From NCBI GenBank assembly GCA_035316025.1, contig DATFXL010000065.1, forward strand, positions 1-36,741: DNA of 36,741 nt, read 5' to 3'. A program made the position numbers and the translations under genes. This document shows positions 8,291 through 19,042 of this stretch, piece by piece (the stretch's first letter is position 1; each line of letters starts with the position of its first letter). The stretch is from JALZAA01 sp035316025 (GTDB lineage: Bacteria > Actinomycetota > Acidimicrobiia > IMCC26256 > JACDBD01). A model generated the notes under the pieces. It saw only the letters and a list, made by a program, of their open reading frames with translations, was not told the DNA's origin and did no database searches.

Positions 8291-8605
8291 TCAGCCGAAG
8301 CGCTTGAGGAGCGCTTCGCGCTGGTTGCGCCCGAGCCCGCGCAGGCGGCGGCTCTCGCTGATGTCGAGCTCCTGCATGAGACGCCGCGCCCGGACCTTCC
8401 CGACGCCGGGCAGAGATTCGAGGACGCTCACCACCTTCAGCTTGGCGAGGGTCTCGTCCCGGTCGCCCTGCTCGAACAGCTCGGCCAGCGTGAGCGTGTT
8501 CGCCTTGAGCTTCTCTTTGACCTCCGCCCGCTGGCGCCGGGCGACGGCGGCCTTCTCGAGGGCAGCCTGACGCTGCTCGGGGGTGAGCGAAGGCGGGAGG
8601 GGCAT
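8291..8605 (-). CDS. mihF: Actinobacterial integration host factor mIHF
   Basis: 104-residue mIHF, an actinobacteria-specific nucleoid protein unrelated in sequence to proteobacterial IHF. A basic coiled N-terminal helix (LTPEQRQAALEKAAVARRQR) is followed by the helix-two-turns-helix DNA-binding region (LESLPGVGKVRARRLMQE, then RRLRGLGRNQREALLKRF). The ATG at 8605 has GGAGG 11 bases upstream. An in-frame TTG at 8623 would add six residues. It sits immediately before gmk, as in mycobacteria and Streptomyces, and is the first gene after the promoter at 8708-8735. Confidence 0.94.
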   Translation of the reverse strand: MPLPPSLTPEQRQAALEKAAVARRQRAEVKEKLKANTLTLAELFEQGDRDETLAKLKVVSVLESLPGVGKVRARRLMQELDISESRRLRGLGRNQREALLKRFG

Positions 8606-8707
8606 CGGGGAACGGACCTCCAACTCGGACCAGCAGTCGGGGCTCGATTGGCTGGGCAGTTGCGGACGCCCGCTCCCTGCAGCGCCGCACGACCCGACGA
8701 CGGCGTC

Positions 8708-8735
8708 AGTATAGGCAGCGGCCTCTCGCGATCAA
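8708..8735 (-). promoter_or_regulatory. Sigma-70-like promoter for mihF-gmk and downstream genes
   Basis: On the minus strand TTGATC (8735-8730) and TATACT (8713-8708) are separated by 16 bases, a good match to housekeeping -35 and -10 elements. It is conspicuous in such GC-rich DNA. It lies in the only sizeable gap (8606-8754) between pyrF and mihF. Transcription would start near 8701, leaving an untranslated leader of about 95 bases. Confidence 0.6.
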
Positions 8736-8739
8736 CCAG

Positions 8740-8753
8740 GCGCGAAGCCGCGC
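8740..8753 (-). terminator. Short GC hairpin just after pyrF, weak terminator candidate
   Basis: GCGCG and CGCGC flank a 4-base loop one base after the pyrF stop codon. There is no U-tract, so it may only stabilise the 3' end of the pyr transcript. Its place, just upstream of the mihF promoter, fits the end of an operon. Confidence 0.25.
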
Positions 8754-8754
8754 A

Positions 8755-9459
8755 TTAGCGCGTGTGTGCTCGGCGCGCAAGACCGTCCGCGACGTCGCGC
8801 GTGATTGCTTCCGCGGTCGCCTCGGGGTCGGTGGCCGCGGTCACGGCCCGACCGATAACGAGCCAATCGGCGCCTCGGGAGATCGCGTCGGCGGGCGTCG
8901 CCACCCGGGCCTGGTCGTGGTGGGCGTCATCGGGCAGCCGGATGCCGGGCACCATCGTCGCAAGGCCCGGCGCGCGCTCCATCACGCTCGCGATCTCGTG
9001 CGCCGAGCAGACGACGCCGTCACAGCCGGCGAGAGTGGCCGCCTCGAGGCGGGCGTCGAAGGTGGAGACGTCGGCGTCGCTCGTGAGGACCGTCACCGCC
9101 AGCGCCTTCGACGGCGGATGCCCGCCGGCCCGGGCGCCGGCGGCCAGGCCCCGGACGCCGGCCTCGAGCATCGCCGCGCCGCCGGCGGCCGGGAAGTTCA
9201 GGAAATCGACCCCGCGGCGGCCCAGAACGCGTGCGGCGCGCTCGACGGTGTTCGGGATGTCGTACAGCTTGAGGTCGGCGAAGACCGCAAGTCCGAGTGC
9301 GCGCAGACGCTCGATCATTGCCGGCCCCGCCTCGGCGTACAGCTCGAGCCCGATCTTGGCGATGCCGAACCAAGGCTCCAACCGCCGGGCAAGGGCCTCG
9401 GCGTCGTCGGGACCGCCGACGTCGAGCGCAAGGGCGAGGCGATCACGTACCTCGCTCAT
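8755..9459 (-). CDS. pyrF: Orotidine 5'-phosphate decarboxylase
   Basis: 234-residue type 1 OMP decarboxylase, the last step of UMP synthesis. The catalytic signature DLKLYDIPNT (62-71) carries the Asp-Lys-Asp charge network, and LALD near residue 12 supplies the N-terminal substrate aspartate. The phosphate-binding end VPGIRLP...RGADWLVIGRAV is complete. The ATG at 9459 overlaps the pyrD stop as ATGA. It is the last gene of the pyr block. Confidence 0.95.
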   Translation of the reverse strand: MSEVRDRLALALDVGGPDDAEALARRLEPWFGIAKIGLELYAEAGPAMIERLRALGLAVFADLKLYDIPNTVERAARVLGRRGVDFLNFPAAGGAAMLEAGVRGLAAGARAGGHPPSKALAVTVLTSDADVSTFDARLEAATLAGCDGVVCSAHEIASVMERAPGLATMVPGIRLPDDAHHDQARVATPADAISRGADWLVIGRAVTAATDPEATAEAITRDVADGLARRAHTR

Positions 9460-10414
9460 GCCGGATCCTCCAGCGCTCCGGTCAGGTCGGAGACGCGTGA
9501 GACGTCACGGGTCGCGCACCAGCCGAGAAGATCTTCGAGCACGCGCAGCGACGCGCGTGGGTCATGGAACGTCGCCGTGCCCACGCCGACCGCGCTCGCC
9601 CCCGCCAACAACATCTCGACCGCATCGACGCCCGTCGTCACGCCTCCGGTGCCGATGATCGGCACGCCCGGATGCGCACGGGCGACGTCGTTGACGGCGC
9701 GCAGCGCGACGGGCTTGATCGCGGGACCGGACAGACCGCCGCCGCCGGCAACGAGCGCCGGTCGTCGCCGCTCGGCATCGACGACGAGACCGAGGACAGT
9801 GTTGACGAGGGTGAGACCCGTCGCGCCGGCGGCCAGCGCGGCGGCGGCGATCTCGCGGAGGTCGGTCACGTTCGGTGAGAGCTTCACGAACACCGGGAGC
9901 TCGAGGTCGGCGTCGAGGACGGCCGTCGTGGCCGCGCGCGTCGCGGCGGCGGAGTGGGCGAACATCGTCGACCGGTCCTCGAGGTTCGGGCAGCTGACGT
10001 TCACCTCGACCGCAACGAGCTGCTCCCGGGCCGGACCGAGGAGCTTGGCGGCGCGGCCGAACTCCTCGACCGAACGGCCCCACACCGACGCGATGACACG
10101 CGCGCCACGCGCCCGCAGCGCCGGGAGATCGTGGTCGACCCACTGCTCGACGCCCGGGCCCTGCAGGCCGACGGCATTGAGCATCCCGGCCGCCGTCATG
10201 TGCAAGCGGGGCGGCGGGTTCCCCGGCCACTCGTAGGGCGCCAGCGACTTCGTCGTGACGGCGCCGAGACGCGACGGGTCGCAGTGGCGCGCCAGCTCGT
10301 CGCCGTGCCCGAAGGTTCCCGAGGCGGCGACGATCGCGTTCGGCAGCTCGAGCGGTCCCAGCTGCACGCGGGCGTCGACGCCGGCGACGTCCCGTCGTCG
10401 ACGGCGCCGGACCA

Positions 10415-10415
<1 letters not shown>
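9456..10415 (-). CDS. pyrD: Dihydroorotate dehydrogenase, class 1B-like catalytic subunit
   Basis: 319-residue FMN enzyme, which oxidises dihydroorotate to orotate. PGNPPPRLHMTAAGMLNAVG and the following GLQGPGVE are typical of the NAD-linked class 1B catalytic subunit. The active-site loop EVNVSCPNLED holds the catalytic C142. LSPNVTD and LVNT line the FMN and substrate pocket. The N-terminus is unusually basic (MVRRRRRRD). The ATG at 10415 shares one base with the carB stop (TGATG). Class 1B enzymes normally work with the iron-sulfur/FAD subunit PyrK, yet no pyrK lies beside it or elsewhere in the window. Confidence 0.94.
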
Positions 10416-13726
<3,311 letters not shown>

Positions 13727-13728
13727 GC

Positions 13729-14811
13729 CTATCCCGTCTCCGACATGAGGTTCGTGAACTCTTCGAAGAGATACGACGCGTCGTGAGGACCGGGCCCGGC
13801 CTCGGGGTGGTACTGCACGCCGAAGGCGGGCGCGTCGAGCACCCGGAAGCCTTCGACCACGCCGTCGTTCAGGTTCACGTGCGTGACGGTGGCGCCTCGC
13901 AGCGTGTCGACGTCGACAGCGTAGTTGTGGTTCTGGCTCGTGATCTCGACCTGCCCTGTCGACTTCCGGCGCACGGGATGGTTGGCGCCGTGGTGACCGA
14001 AACGCAGCTTGAACGTCTCCGCGCCGAGCGCGAGCCCGAGGATCTGGTGGCCGAGGCAGATGCCGAACACCGGGACCGCGCCCAGGAGCCCGGTGACCCG
14101 GTCGACCGCGCCCGCCACTGCCGCCGGGTCGCCGGGACCGTTCGACAGGAACACACCGTCGGGCCGGCGGGCGAGGACTTCCCCAGCGGGCGTCGACGCC
14201 GGCACCACCTGGACGAAGCACCCGGCGACGGCGAGGTGGCGCAGGATCGTGGTCTTGATGCCGAAGTCGTAGGCGACGACGTGGAAGGCGGCGTCGGGAT
14301 CGCCGGCCGTGTAGGGCTCGTCGGTGGTGACGCCGGCGACCAGGTCGCGCCCGTCGGTCGGCGCCGCCGCCGCCGCCGACGCCCGGACGGCGGACTCGTC
14401 CGTGCCGAACGCGCCCGGCAACGCGCCCGCCTCGCGTAGGTGACGGGTCAGGCGGCGCGTGTCGATGCCCGCGATCCCCGGCACACCGTGACGGCGCAAG
14501 AACTCGTCGAGGCTCTCCGTGGCGCGCCAGTTGCTGGGGCGGCGGGCGAGCTCGCGCACGAGGACGCCCGAGCAGAACGGCCGGCGGCTCTCGACGTCCT
14601 CCGGGTTGACTCCGTAGTTGCCGATGTGCGGGTACGTGAAGGTGATCATCTGCCCGGCGTACGACGGGTCCGTGATGATCTCCTGGTAACCCGAGAGCGC
14701 AGTGTTGAACACGACCTCGCCGGTGGCGACTCCCGCCTCCGGCACGTGCCCCACGGCCTCGCCCTCGAAGGCGGCACCGTCGGACAGCACCAGGAGCGCG
14801 TCGCGGCTCAT
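13729..14811 (-). CDS. carA: Carbamoyl-phosphate synthase small subunit (glutaminase)
   Basis: 360-residue CarA, the glutamine-hydrolysing partner of CarB. The N-terminal CPSase domain has FNTALSGYQEIITDPSYAGQ. The C-terminal class I amidotransferase domain has its triad complete: C252 in GICLGHQ, and H335 and E337 in YHPEA. The ATG at 14811 overlaps the pyrC stop as ATGA. It sits directly before carB, so the two subunits are translated in sequence. Confidence 0.96.
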   Translation of the reverse strand: MSRDALLVLSDGAAFEGEAVGHVPEAGVATGEVVFNTALSGYQEIITDPSYAGQMITFTYPHIGNYGVNPEDVESRRPFCSGVLVRELARRPSNWRATESLDEFLRRHGVPGIAGIDTRRLTRHLREAGALPGAFGTDESAVRASAAAAAPTDGRDLVAGVTTDEPYTAGDPDAAFHVVAYDFGIKTTILRHLAVAGCFVQVVPASTPAGEVLARRPDGVFLSNGPGDPAAVAGAVDRVTGLLGAVPVFGICLGHQILGLALGAETFKLRFGHHGANHPVRRKSTGQVEITSQNHNYAVDVDTLRGATVTHVNLNDGVVEGFRVLDAPAFGVQYHPEAGPGPHDASYLFEEFTNLMSETG

Positions 14812-16106
14812 CGCTGCGCGATCCCGTCGACGACCACCGGCTCCCCGTGTAGGACGGTGTGTCGCACCCGCCCCGTCAGCTTGCGGCCGGCGTAGGGGGT
14901 GTTGCGCGACCGGCTGGCGAGCCGGCTCGGGTCGACCTCCCACCGAACGGCGGGATCGACGACGCACAGGTTTGCGAGCCGCCCCGGCTCGATCGGGCCG
15001 CCGTGGGCGTCGAGCCCGGCGATGGCGGCCGGCTGCCACGACAGGGACGCCAGCGCCCGGCCGAGGTCGAGAACGCCCGGTTCGACGAGCTCCGTAAGCG
15101 TGAGCGCGAACGCGGTCTCCAGGCCGAGCATCCCCGGAGGCGCCTCCTCGAACGGCCGCTCCTTGGCCTCGGGGACGTGCGGCGCGTGGTCGGTGGCGAT
15201 GGCATCGATCGTCCCGTCGGCGAGACCTTCCTTGATCGCGGCGACGTCGGCGTCGGTACGGAGCGGCGGATGCACCTTGAAGACGGGATCGAACGTTCGG
15301 CACTCGGCGTCGGTGAGCGTGAAGTGATGGGGCGCGACCTCAGCCGTGACCGGGATGCGGTGCGCCTTCGCGTCGCGCACGAGGTCAACCGCGGCCGCCG
15401 TCGAGAGGTGCAGGAAGTGGACGGGCGTGCCGGTGAGCTCGGCGAGCATCACGTCGCGGGCCACGACGGTCGCTTCGGCCGCTCCCGGGCGGCCGGGGAT
15501 TCCGAGGCGGCTCGACCACGCGCCTTCGTGCATATGGCCGCCGGCGGCGAGGGTCGGGTCCTCGGCGTGTTGCGCGACGACAGCCCCGGGGAGCGCCTGG
15601 GCGTACTCCAGTGCGTTCCGCATGACGCCGGCGTCCTCGACGTGTGCGCCGTCGTCGGTGAAGATCCGGACCCCGAGGGCGTACAGCTCCCCCATCGGCG
15701 CCAGCTCCTCGCCGATGCGTCCCTTCGTGATGCACCCCGACGCCACGACGTCGCACGGCGCGGCGCGGCCGGCGGACAGCACCGACGCGACGACGGCGGC
15801 GTCGTCGAGGGGCGGCTTGGTGTTCGGCATCGCGACCACGGCGGTGAAACCGCCGAGGGCCGCGGCGCGTGCGCCGGTCTCGATGGTTTCGGCGTCCTCG
15901 TCGCCGGGCTCGCGCAGGTGCGCGTGCAGATCGACGAGGCCGGGCACGACCATGCAGCCGGCAGCGTCGAGCACGGGCGAGCCGGCGACGCGCCGTCCCA
16001 CCGCCGTCACGACCCCGCCTTGGACCAGGACGTCGGCCACGCGGTCGCCGGTGGCGTCGACGACGCGGCCACCCTTGATCACGAACTCGTCCGGACGGTC
16101 AGGCAA
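14808..16106 (-). CDS. pyrC: Dihydroorotase (class I)
   Basis: 432-residue zinc amidohydrolase, which cyclises carbamoyl aspartate to dihydroorotate. Metal-binding HAHLREPG is at 61-68. GGFTAVVAMPNT and the late ATDHAPH motif are intact. The TTG at 16106 overlaps the pyrB end by 8 bases (TTGCCTGA). An in-frame GTG at 16082 is the alternative and would start right at VIKGGRVVD, also reasonable for the family. The multi-residue class I signature separates it from the shorter E. coli PyrC. Confidence 0.94.
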   Translation of the reverse strand: MPDRPDEFVIKGGRVVDATGDRVADVLVQGGVVTAVGRRVAGSPVLDAAGCMVVPGLVDLHAHLREPGDEDAETIETGARAAALGGFTAVVAMPNTKPPLDDAAVVASVLSAGRAAPCDVVASGCITKGRIGEELAPMGELYALGVRIFTDDGAHVEDAGVMRNALEYAQALPGAVVAQHAEDPTLAAGGHMHEGAWSSRLGIPGRPGAAEATVVARDVMLAELTGTPVHFLHLSTAAAVDLVRDAKAHRIPVTAEVAPHHFTLTDAECRTFDPVFKVHPPLRTDADVAAIKEGLADGTIDAIATDHAPHVPEAKERPFEEAPPGMLGLETAFALTLTELVEPGVLDLGRALASLSWQPAAIAGLDAHGGPIEPGRLANLCVVDPAVRWEVDPSRLASRSRNTPYAGRKLTGRVRHTVLHGEPVVVDGIAQR

Positions 16107-17025
16107 CGGGAGCTCCCGAGCCGAGCAGTGACCACAAGACCGCCATCCGCACCGCGACCCCGTTGGCGACCTGCTCGGTGATGATCGACGCCGGCCCGTC
16201 GGCGACCTCGGCTGCGATCTCGATGCCGCGGTTCATCGGGCCGGGGTGCATGATCACCGTGTCGGGCTTGAGACGCGCGGCGCGCTCGGCGGTGAGCCCG
16301 TACCGGCTCGTGTACTCGCGTAGCGACGGAAGCAGTGCCGATCCGAGACGCTCCCGCTGGATGCGCAGCAGGTACACGACGTCGAGCTCCGGAAGCGCGT
16401 CGTCAAGGTCGGTGGTGGCGCGCGCGGGCCAGCCTTCGAGGGACTCGGGCAGCAGCGTGGGTGGCCCGACGACCGTCACGTCGGCATCGACGGCCGCGAA
16501 CGCCTTCACACCGCTGCGGGCGACACGCGAGTGCCGGACGTCGCCGACGATCCCGACACGGAGGCCGCGGAACGCATCCGTCCCGAGCCGCCGGCGCAGG
16601 GTGAGAAGGTCGAGCAGGGCCTGTGTGGGGTGCTCGTGGCGGCCGTCGCCGGCGTTGACGACGGCGGCGTCGATCCAGGACGCGATCCGGTGGGGGGCGC
16701 CGGCGCACCGGTGGCGCACGACCATGGTGTCGACGCCCATCGCCTCGATCGTGCGGACGGTATCGAGGAGGCTCTCGCCCTTCCCGACCGCCGAGCTGGC
16801 GGCGGTGAACGACATGGTGTCGGCGCTGAGGCGCTTCGCCGCCGTCTCGAACGAGAGGCGGGTGCGGGTCGAGTCCTCGTAGAAGAGGGTGACGATCGTC
16901 TTACCGCGCAGCGCCGGGATCTTGGGGATGTCGCGGTGGGTCACCTCGACGAAGGACTCCGACAGCGTCAGGAGCTCGTCGATGCCGTCGGCGCCGAGGT
17001 CGTCGATGGAGAGGAGGTCGTTCAC
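16099..17025 (-). CDS. pyrB: Aspartate carbamoyltransferase catalytic subunit
   Basis: 308-residue ATCase catalytic chain, which joins carbamoyl phosphate and aspartate. The carbamoyl-phosphate signature STRTR is at 52-56 within FYEDSTRTRLSFE. K82 lies in the mobile 80s loop (KGES), and HPTQALLDL begins at 132. The GTG at 17025 overlaps the pyrR stop as GTGA. No regulatory chain gene (pyrI) is present, as usual in actinobacteria, so control probably comes from the leader upstream of pyrR. Confidence 0.96.
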   Translation of the reverse strand: MNDLLSIDDLGADGIDELLTLSESFVEVTHRDIPKIPALRGKTIVTLFYEDSTRTRLSFETAAKRLSADTMSFTAASSAVGKGESLLDTVRTIEAMGVDTMVVRHRCAGAPHRIASWIDAAVVNAGDGRHEHPTQALLDLLTLRRRLGTDAFRGLRVGIVGDVRHSRVARSGVKAFAAVDADVTVVGPPTLLPESLEGWPARATTDLDDALPELDVVYLLRIQRERLGSALLPSLREYTSRYGLTAERAARLKPDTVIMHPGPMNRGIEIAAEVADGPASIITEQVANGVAVRMAVLWSLLGSGAPVA

Positions 17026-17654
17026 GCGTCCGCGCCCCAGATCTCGATCCCGTCGTCGCCGTCGTCGACCTCCTGGAGGCGCACCCGGACGTCCTCGGCG
17101 ACCTTGGTCGGGAGGTTCTTCCCGACGAAGTCGGCCCGGATGGGCAGCTCGCGATGGCCCCGGTCCACGAGCACCGCGAGCTGCACGGCCCGGGGCCGGC
17201 CGAGCTCGGTGACGGCCTCGAGGGCGGCGCGGGCCGTCCGTCCGGTGAAGAGGACGTCGTCGACGAGGACGACTACCCGGTCGGTGACGTCGACCGGCAC
17301 CTCGGTGGGGCCCAACGGTTGCACTCGTCGGAGGCGGATGTCGTCGCGGTAGAAGGTCACGTCGATCACGCCGACGGGCACCTCGACGCGTTCGAACCGC
17401 TCGATCGCTTCGGCGAGGCGGCGGGCCACGGCGACGCCCCGGGTGTACAGGCCGACGAGCACGACGTCTGCAGCACCGTGGTTCCGCTCGACGATCTCGT
17501 GCGCGATCCGGGTGTGGGCACGCCGGAGGTCGTCGGCGTCGAGGACCTGCGCCTGCCGGGAAAAAGAATGGCCCCCGGAGGGGGCCGCGTCGTTCGTTCG
17601 TCGGTTGTCGTGGCCGCCGGGGAGGGCTCCCCCGCCGGCGATGGGCGCCGTCAT
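17022..17654 (-). CDS. pyrR: Pyrimidine operon regulator PyrR with N-terminal extension
   Basis: 210-residue PyrR, a phosphoribosyltransferase-fold protein that senses UMP/UTP and binds pyr mRNA. Many homologues also have weak uracil phosphoribosyltransferase activity. The family sequence begins at about residue 36 (QVLDADDLRRAHTRIAHEIVE). The PRPP motif VDDVLFTGRT is at 131-140. The first 33-35 residues are a low-complexity extension without family match (TAPIAGGGALPGG...), encoded by RNA that also forms two hairpins, one of them an intrinsic terminator. No ATG, GTG or TTG occurs in frame between the terminator and the PyrR core. Translation must therefore start upstream, most likely at the ATG at 17654, with GGAGG at 17665-17669 ten bases before it. 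Confidence 0.9.
   Translation of the reverse strand: MTAPIAGGGALPGGHDNRRTNDAAPSGGHSFSRQAQVLDADDLRRAHTRIAHEIVERNHGAADVVLVGLYTRGVAVARRLAEAIERFERVEVPVGVIDVTFYRDDIRLRRVQPLGPTEVPVDVTDRVVVLVDDVLFTGRTARAALEAVTELGRPRAVQLAVLVDRGHRELPIRADFVGKNLPTKVAEDVRVRLQEVDDGDDGIEIWGADA
17561..17586 (-). terminator. Intrinsic terminator inside the 5' coding region of pyrR (pyr attenuator)
   Basis: On the minus strand a 7-bp perfect stem, GGCCCCC and GGGGGCC, encloses a TCC loop (17586-17570) and is followed at once by ATTCTTTTT (17569-17561). This is a textbook factor-independent terminator in DNA otherwise poor in T runs. It covers codons 23-31 of pyrR, so ribosomes translating pyrR would prevent it from folding. 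Confidence 0.8.
17613..17639 (-). promoter_or_regulatory. Second strong hairpin between pyrR start codon and attenuator
   Basis: GCCGGCGGGG (17639-17630) and CCCCGGCGGC (17622-17613) pair with one mismatch around a 7-base loop, over codons 6-14 of pyrR. The loop/3' arm contains CCTCC, complementary to the pyrR Shine-Dalgarno GGAGG, so an alternative pairing could mask the ribosome site. Its role is inferred from base pairing only. Confidence 0.4.
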
Positions 17655-17671
17655 GCGTTGTCATCCTCCGT

Positions 17672-17691
17672 GGGGACCTCACGGGATCCCC
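17672..17691 (-). promoter_or_regulatory. PyrR-binding-loop hairpin in the pyr leader
   Basis: The RNA GGGGA...UCCCC forms a perfect 5-bp lower stem around UCCCGUGAGG. With the next base this matches the PyrR-binding-loop consensus UCCNGNGAGGY known from Bacillus and other PyrR-regulated leaders. The hairpin ends two bases before the pyrR Shine-Dalgarno (17665-17669). PyrR bound here would block ribosome entry, as described for mycobacterial PyrR. It begins only about 19 bases after the stop of the preceding GNAT gene. Confidence 0.75.
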
Positions 17692-17709
17692 TTCACGGTC
17701 CGGGAAAGG

Positions 17710-18537
17710 TTACCAGCCGGCCGCGCCCTCGCTGCGCACCCGGCGACGCGACGGCGCCATGGCGACGCGGCTCGCGAGGCGCCCGACGTCGGCGAAGCCC
17801 ATGCTCCGGTACACCGGGGCGCCCATGGGCGACGCCAGGAGCGCGGTCGTATCGGCACCGAGGTCGTTGCCGGCGGCGGTGGCGGCGCGGGTGACACCGT
17901 CGCCGAGCCCGCGGCGCATCGCCCGCTGCGCGGTACCCACCCACGAGATGTACGACACGCCGCGCGTGACGAGCGCCGAGGCCGTCGCCACCGGTCCCTC
18001 CGGGTCGTAGGCAACGACCGCGGCCATGTTCGGGACGAGCATCGTGCGCGGCGTCAGGCACGCCGGTGCAACGTCGGCTTGCATGCCGTAGACCGCGTAC
18101 GCGTCGGCGCACACGGCGGCCGCGTCGGACACGTGCTTCGGCGTGGTCACCCCCTCGATCCGGACGTCGGCCGGCAAATCGCTCGGTGGGACCGAGCCGT
18201 TCAGCACCATCAACGGCGCCGGGTCGTTGAACGCGGTCAACCCGGCGCGGTCGGCGGCCTCGATGAGGTCCTCGTCGCGTCCCACAAGCGCGTAGACGCT
18301 GAAGCCGCGGTTGCGACCTCGGAAGAACGCCTGTGCGCGATCGACGACGCGGTGCGCCGGCACGGCGGGCTCCGTCCGGACGGCGCCGTTCACGAACATG
18401 GGGAGAGGGTGCGGGCCGGCGTACAGGAACGTGCCGTCGCCTTCTTCGACGGCGCCGCCCGGCGTGCGCGCCGAGGCCTCGCGCATGAAGTCGACGTGGC
18501 TCATGAGCGCGAGCTCCGTCTGCGCGTCCGGACCCAA
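17710..18537 (-). CDS. GNAT-family N-acetyltransferase
   Basis: 275-residue protein with a GNAT fold in its C-terminal half. It shows the strand-then-loop SYISWVGTAQRAMRRGLGDG, where RRGLGDG stands at the acetyl-CoA pyrophosphate loop, and the late GAPVYRSMGF element typical of the family. The N-terminal half (LYAGPHPLPMFVNGAVR) resembles the extra domain of some actinobacterial GNATs. The substrate is unknown. The start is TTG at 18537, or more likely ATG at 18504, which has GGAG nine bases upstream. It lies 4 bases after the DUF2017 gene and ends about 19 bases before the PyrR-binding hairpin, so any pyr promoter would have to lie within it. Confidence 0.8.
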   Translation of the reverse strand: MGPDAQTELALMSHVDFMREASARTPGGAVEEGDGTFLYAGPHPLPMFVNGAVRTEPAVPAHRVVDRAQAFFRGRNRGFSVYALVGRDEDLIEAADRAGLTAFNDPAPLMVLNGSVPPSDLPADVRIEGVTTPKHVSDAAAVCADAYAVYGMQADVAPACLTPRTMLVPNMAAVVAYDPEGPVATASALVTRGVSYISWVGTAQRAMRRGLGDGVTRAATAAGNDLGADTTALLASPMGAPVYRSMGFADVGRLASRVAMAPSRRRVRSEGAAGW

Positions 18538-18541
18538 CAGG

Positions 18542-19042
18542 TCAGTCCAGCAGGGTCTCGATGAGGTCGTTCTCGAACCAGGTGAGCCAGCCGTACACGG
18601 CGTGATCCGGCGCGGTCGGGTCCGACGGTTCGATGGCCTCGGATTCGGCGTCTTCGGTCACGCCGAGACGCGTCCCGAGTGTGAGGCGGGCATCGTTGAC
18701 AACGCCGAGCCACGCCTCCACCTCCTCGGGCGTGAGCTCGACCTCGGCGCGTCCGCGCTTGGTGACGGCGCGGTCGAGCGTGGTCGCCATCAGCTCGAGG
18801 GCCGCCCGCCGCGACTGCAGGAGCTCGGGATGCACGAGCTCCTGCCATTCCTGCTCCGCACCCTCCTCGGTGGGATCGAGGTACGCGGACGGGAAGAGGC
18901 GGTTGTAGACGGGGTCGTCCTTGGACGCCGGTTCCTCGACCGCGCCCCGGACCTCGTCGCGGATCCTGCGGAGCAGCTCGACCTCGTTGGCGTCGAGCGT
19001 CACCACGATGCCCTCACCGCGACGGTCGAACTGCGGGCTCAC
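18542..19042 (-). CDS. DUF2017 family protein
   Basis: 166-residue, acidic, mostly helical protein of the DUF2017 family, whose function is not established. Recognisable parts are the start SPQFDRRGEGIVVTLDANE, the LFPSAYLDP segment and the tail LTWFENDLIETLLD. The GTG at 19042 overlaps the clpS stop as GTGA. The clpS-DUF2017 pair is conserved in actinobacteria, which hints at a link with ClpS-dependent proteolysis, but nothing in the sequence shows the activity. Confidence 0.85.
   Translation of the reverse strand: MSPQFDRRGEGIVVTLDANEVELLRRIRDEVRGAVEEPASKDDPVYNRLFPSAYLDPTEEGAEQEWQELVHPELLQSRRAALELMATTLDRAVTKRGRAEVELTPEEVEAWLGVVNDARLTLGTRLGVTEDAESEAIEPSDPTAPDHAVYGWLTWFENDLIETLLD

Noticed and set aside
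17022..17682. Alternative frame from the ATG at 17664 across the pyr leader
   Set aside because: It reads into a frame without PyrR similarity and is Arg/Pro-rich. The ATG at 17664 abuts the Shine-Dalgarno and cannot be used efficiently.
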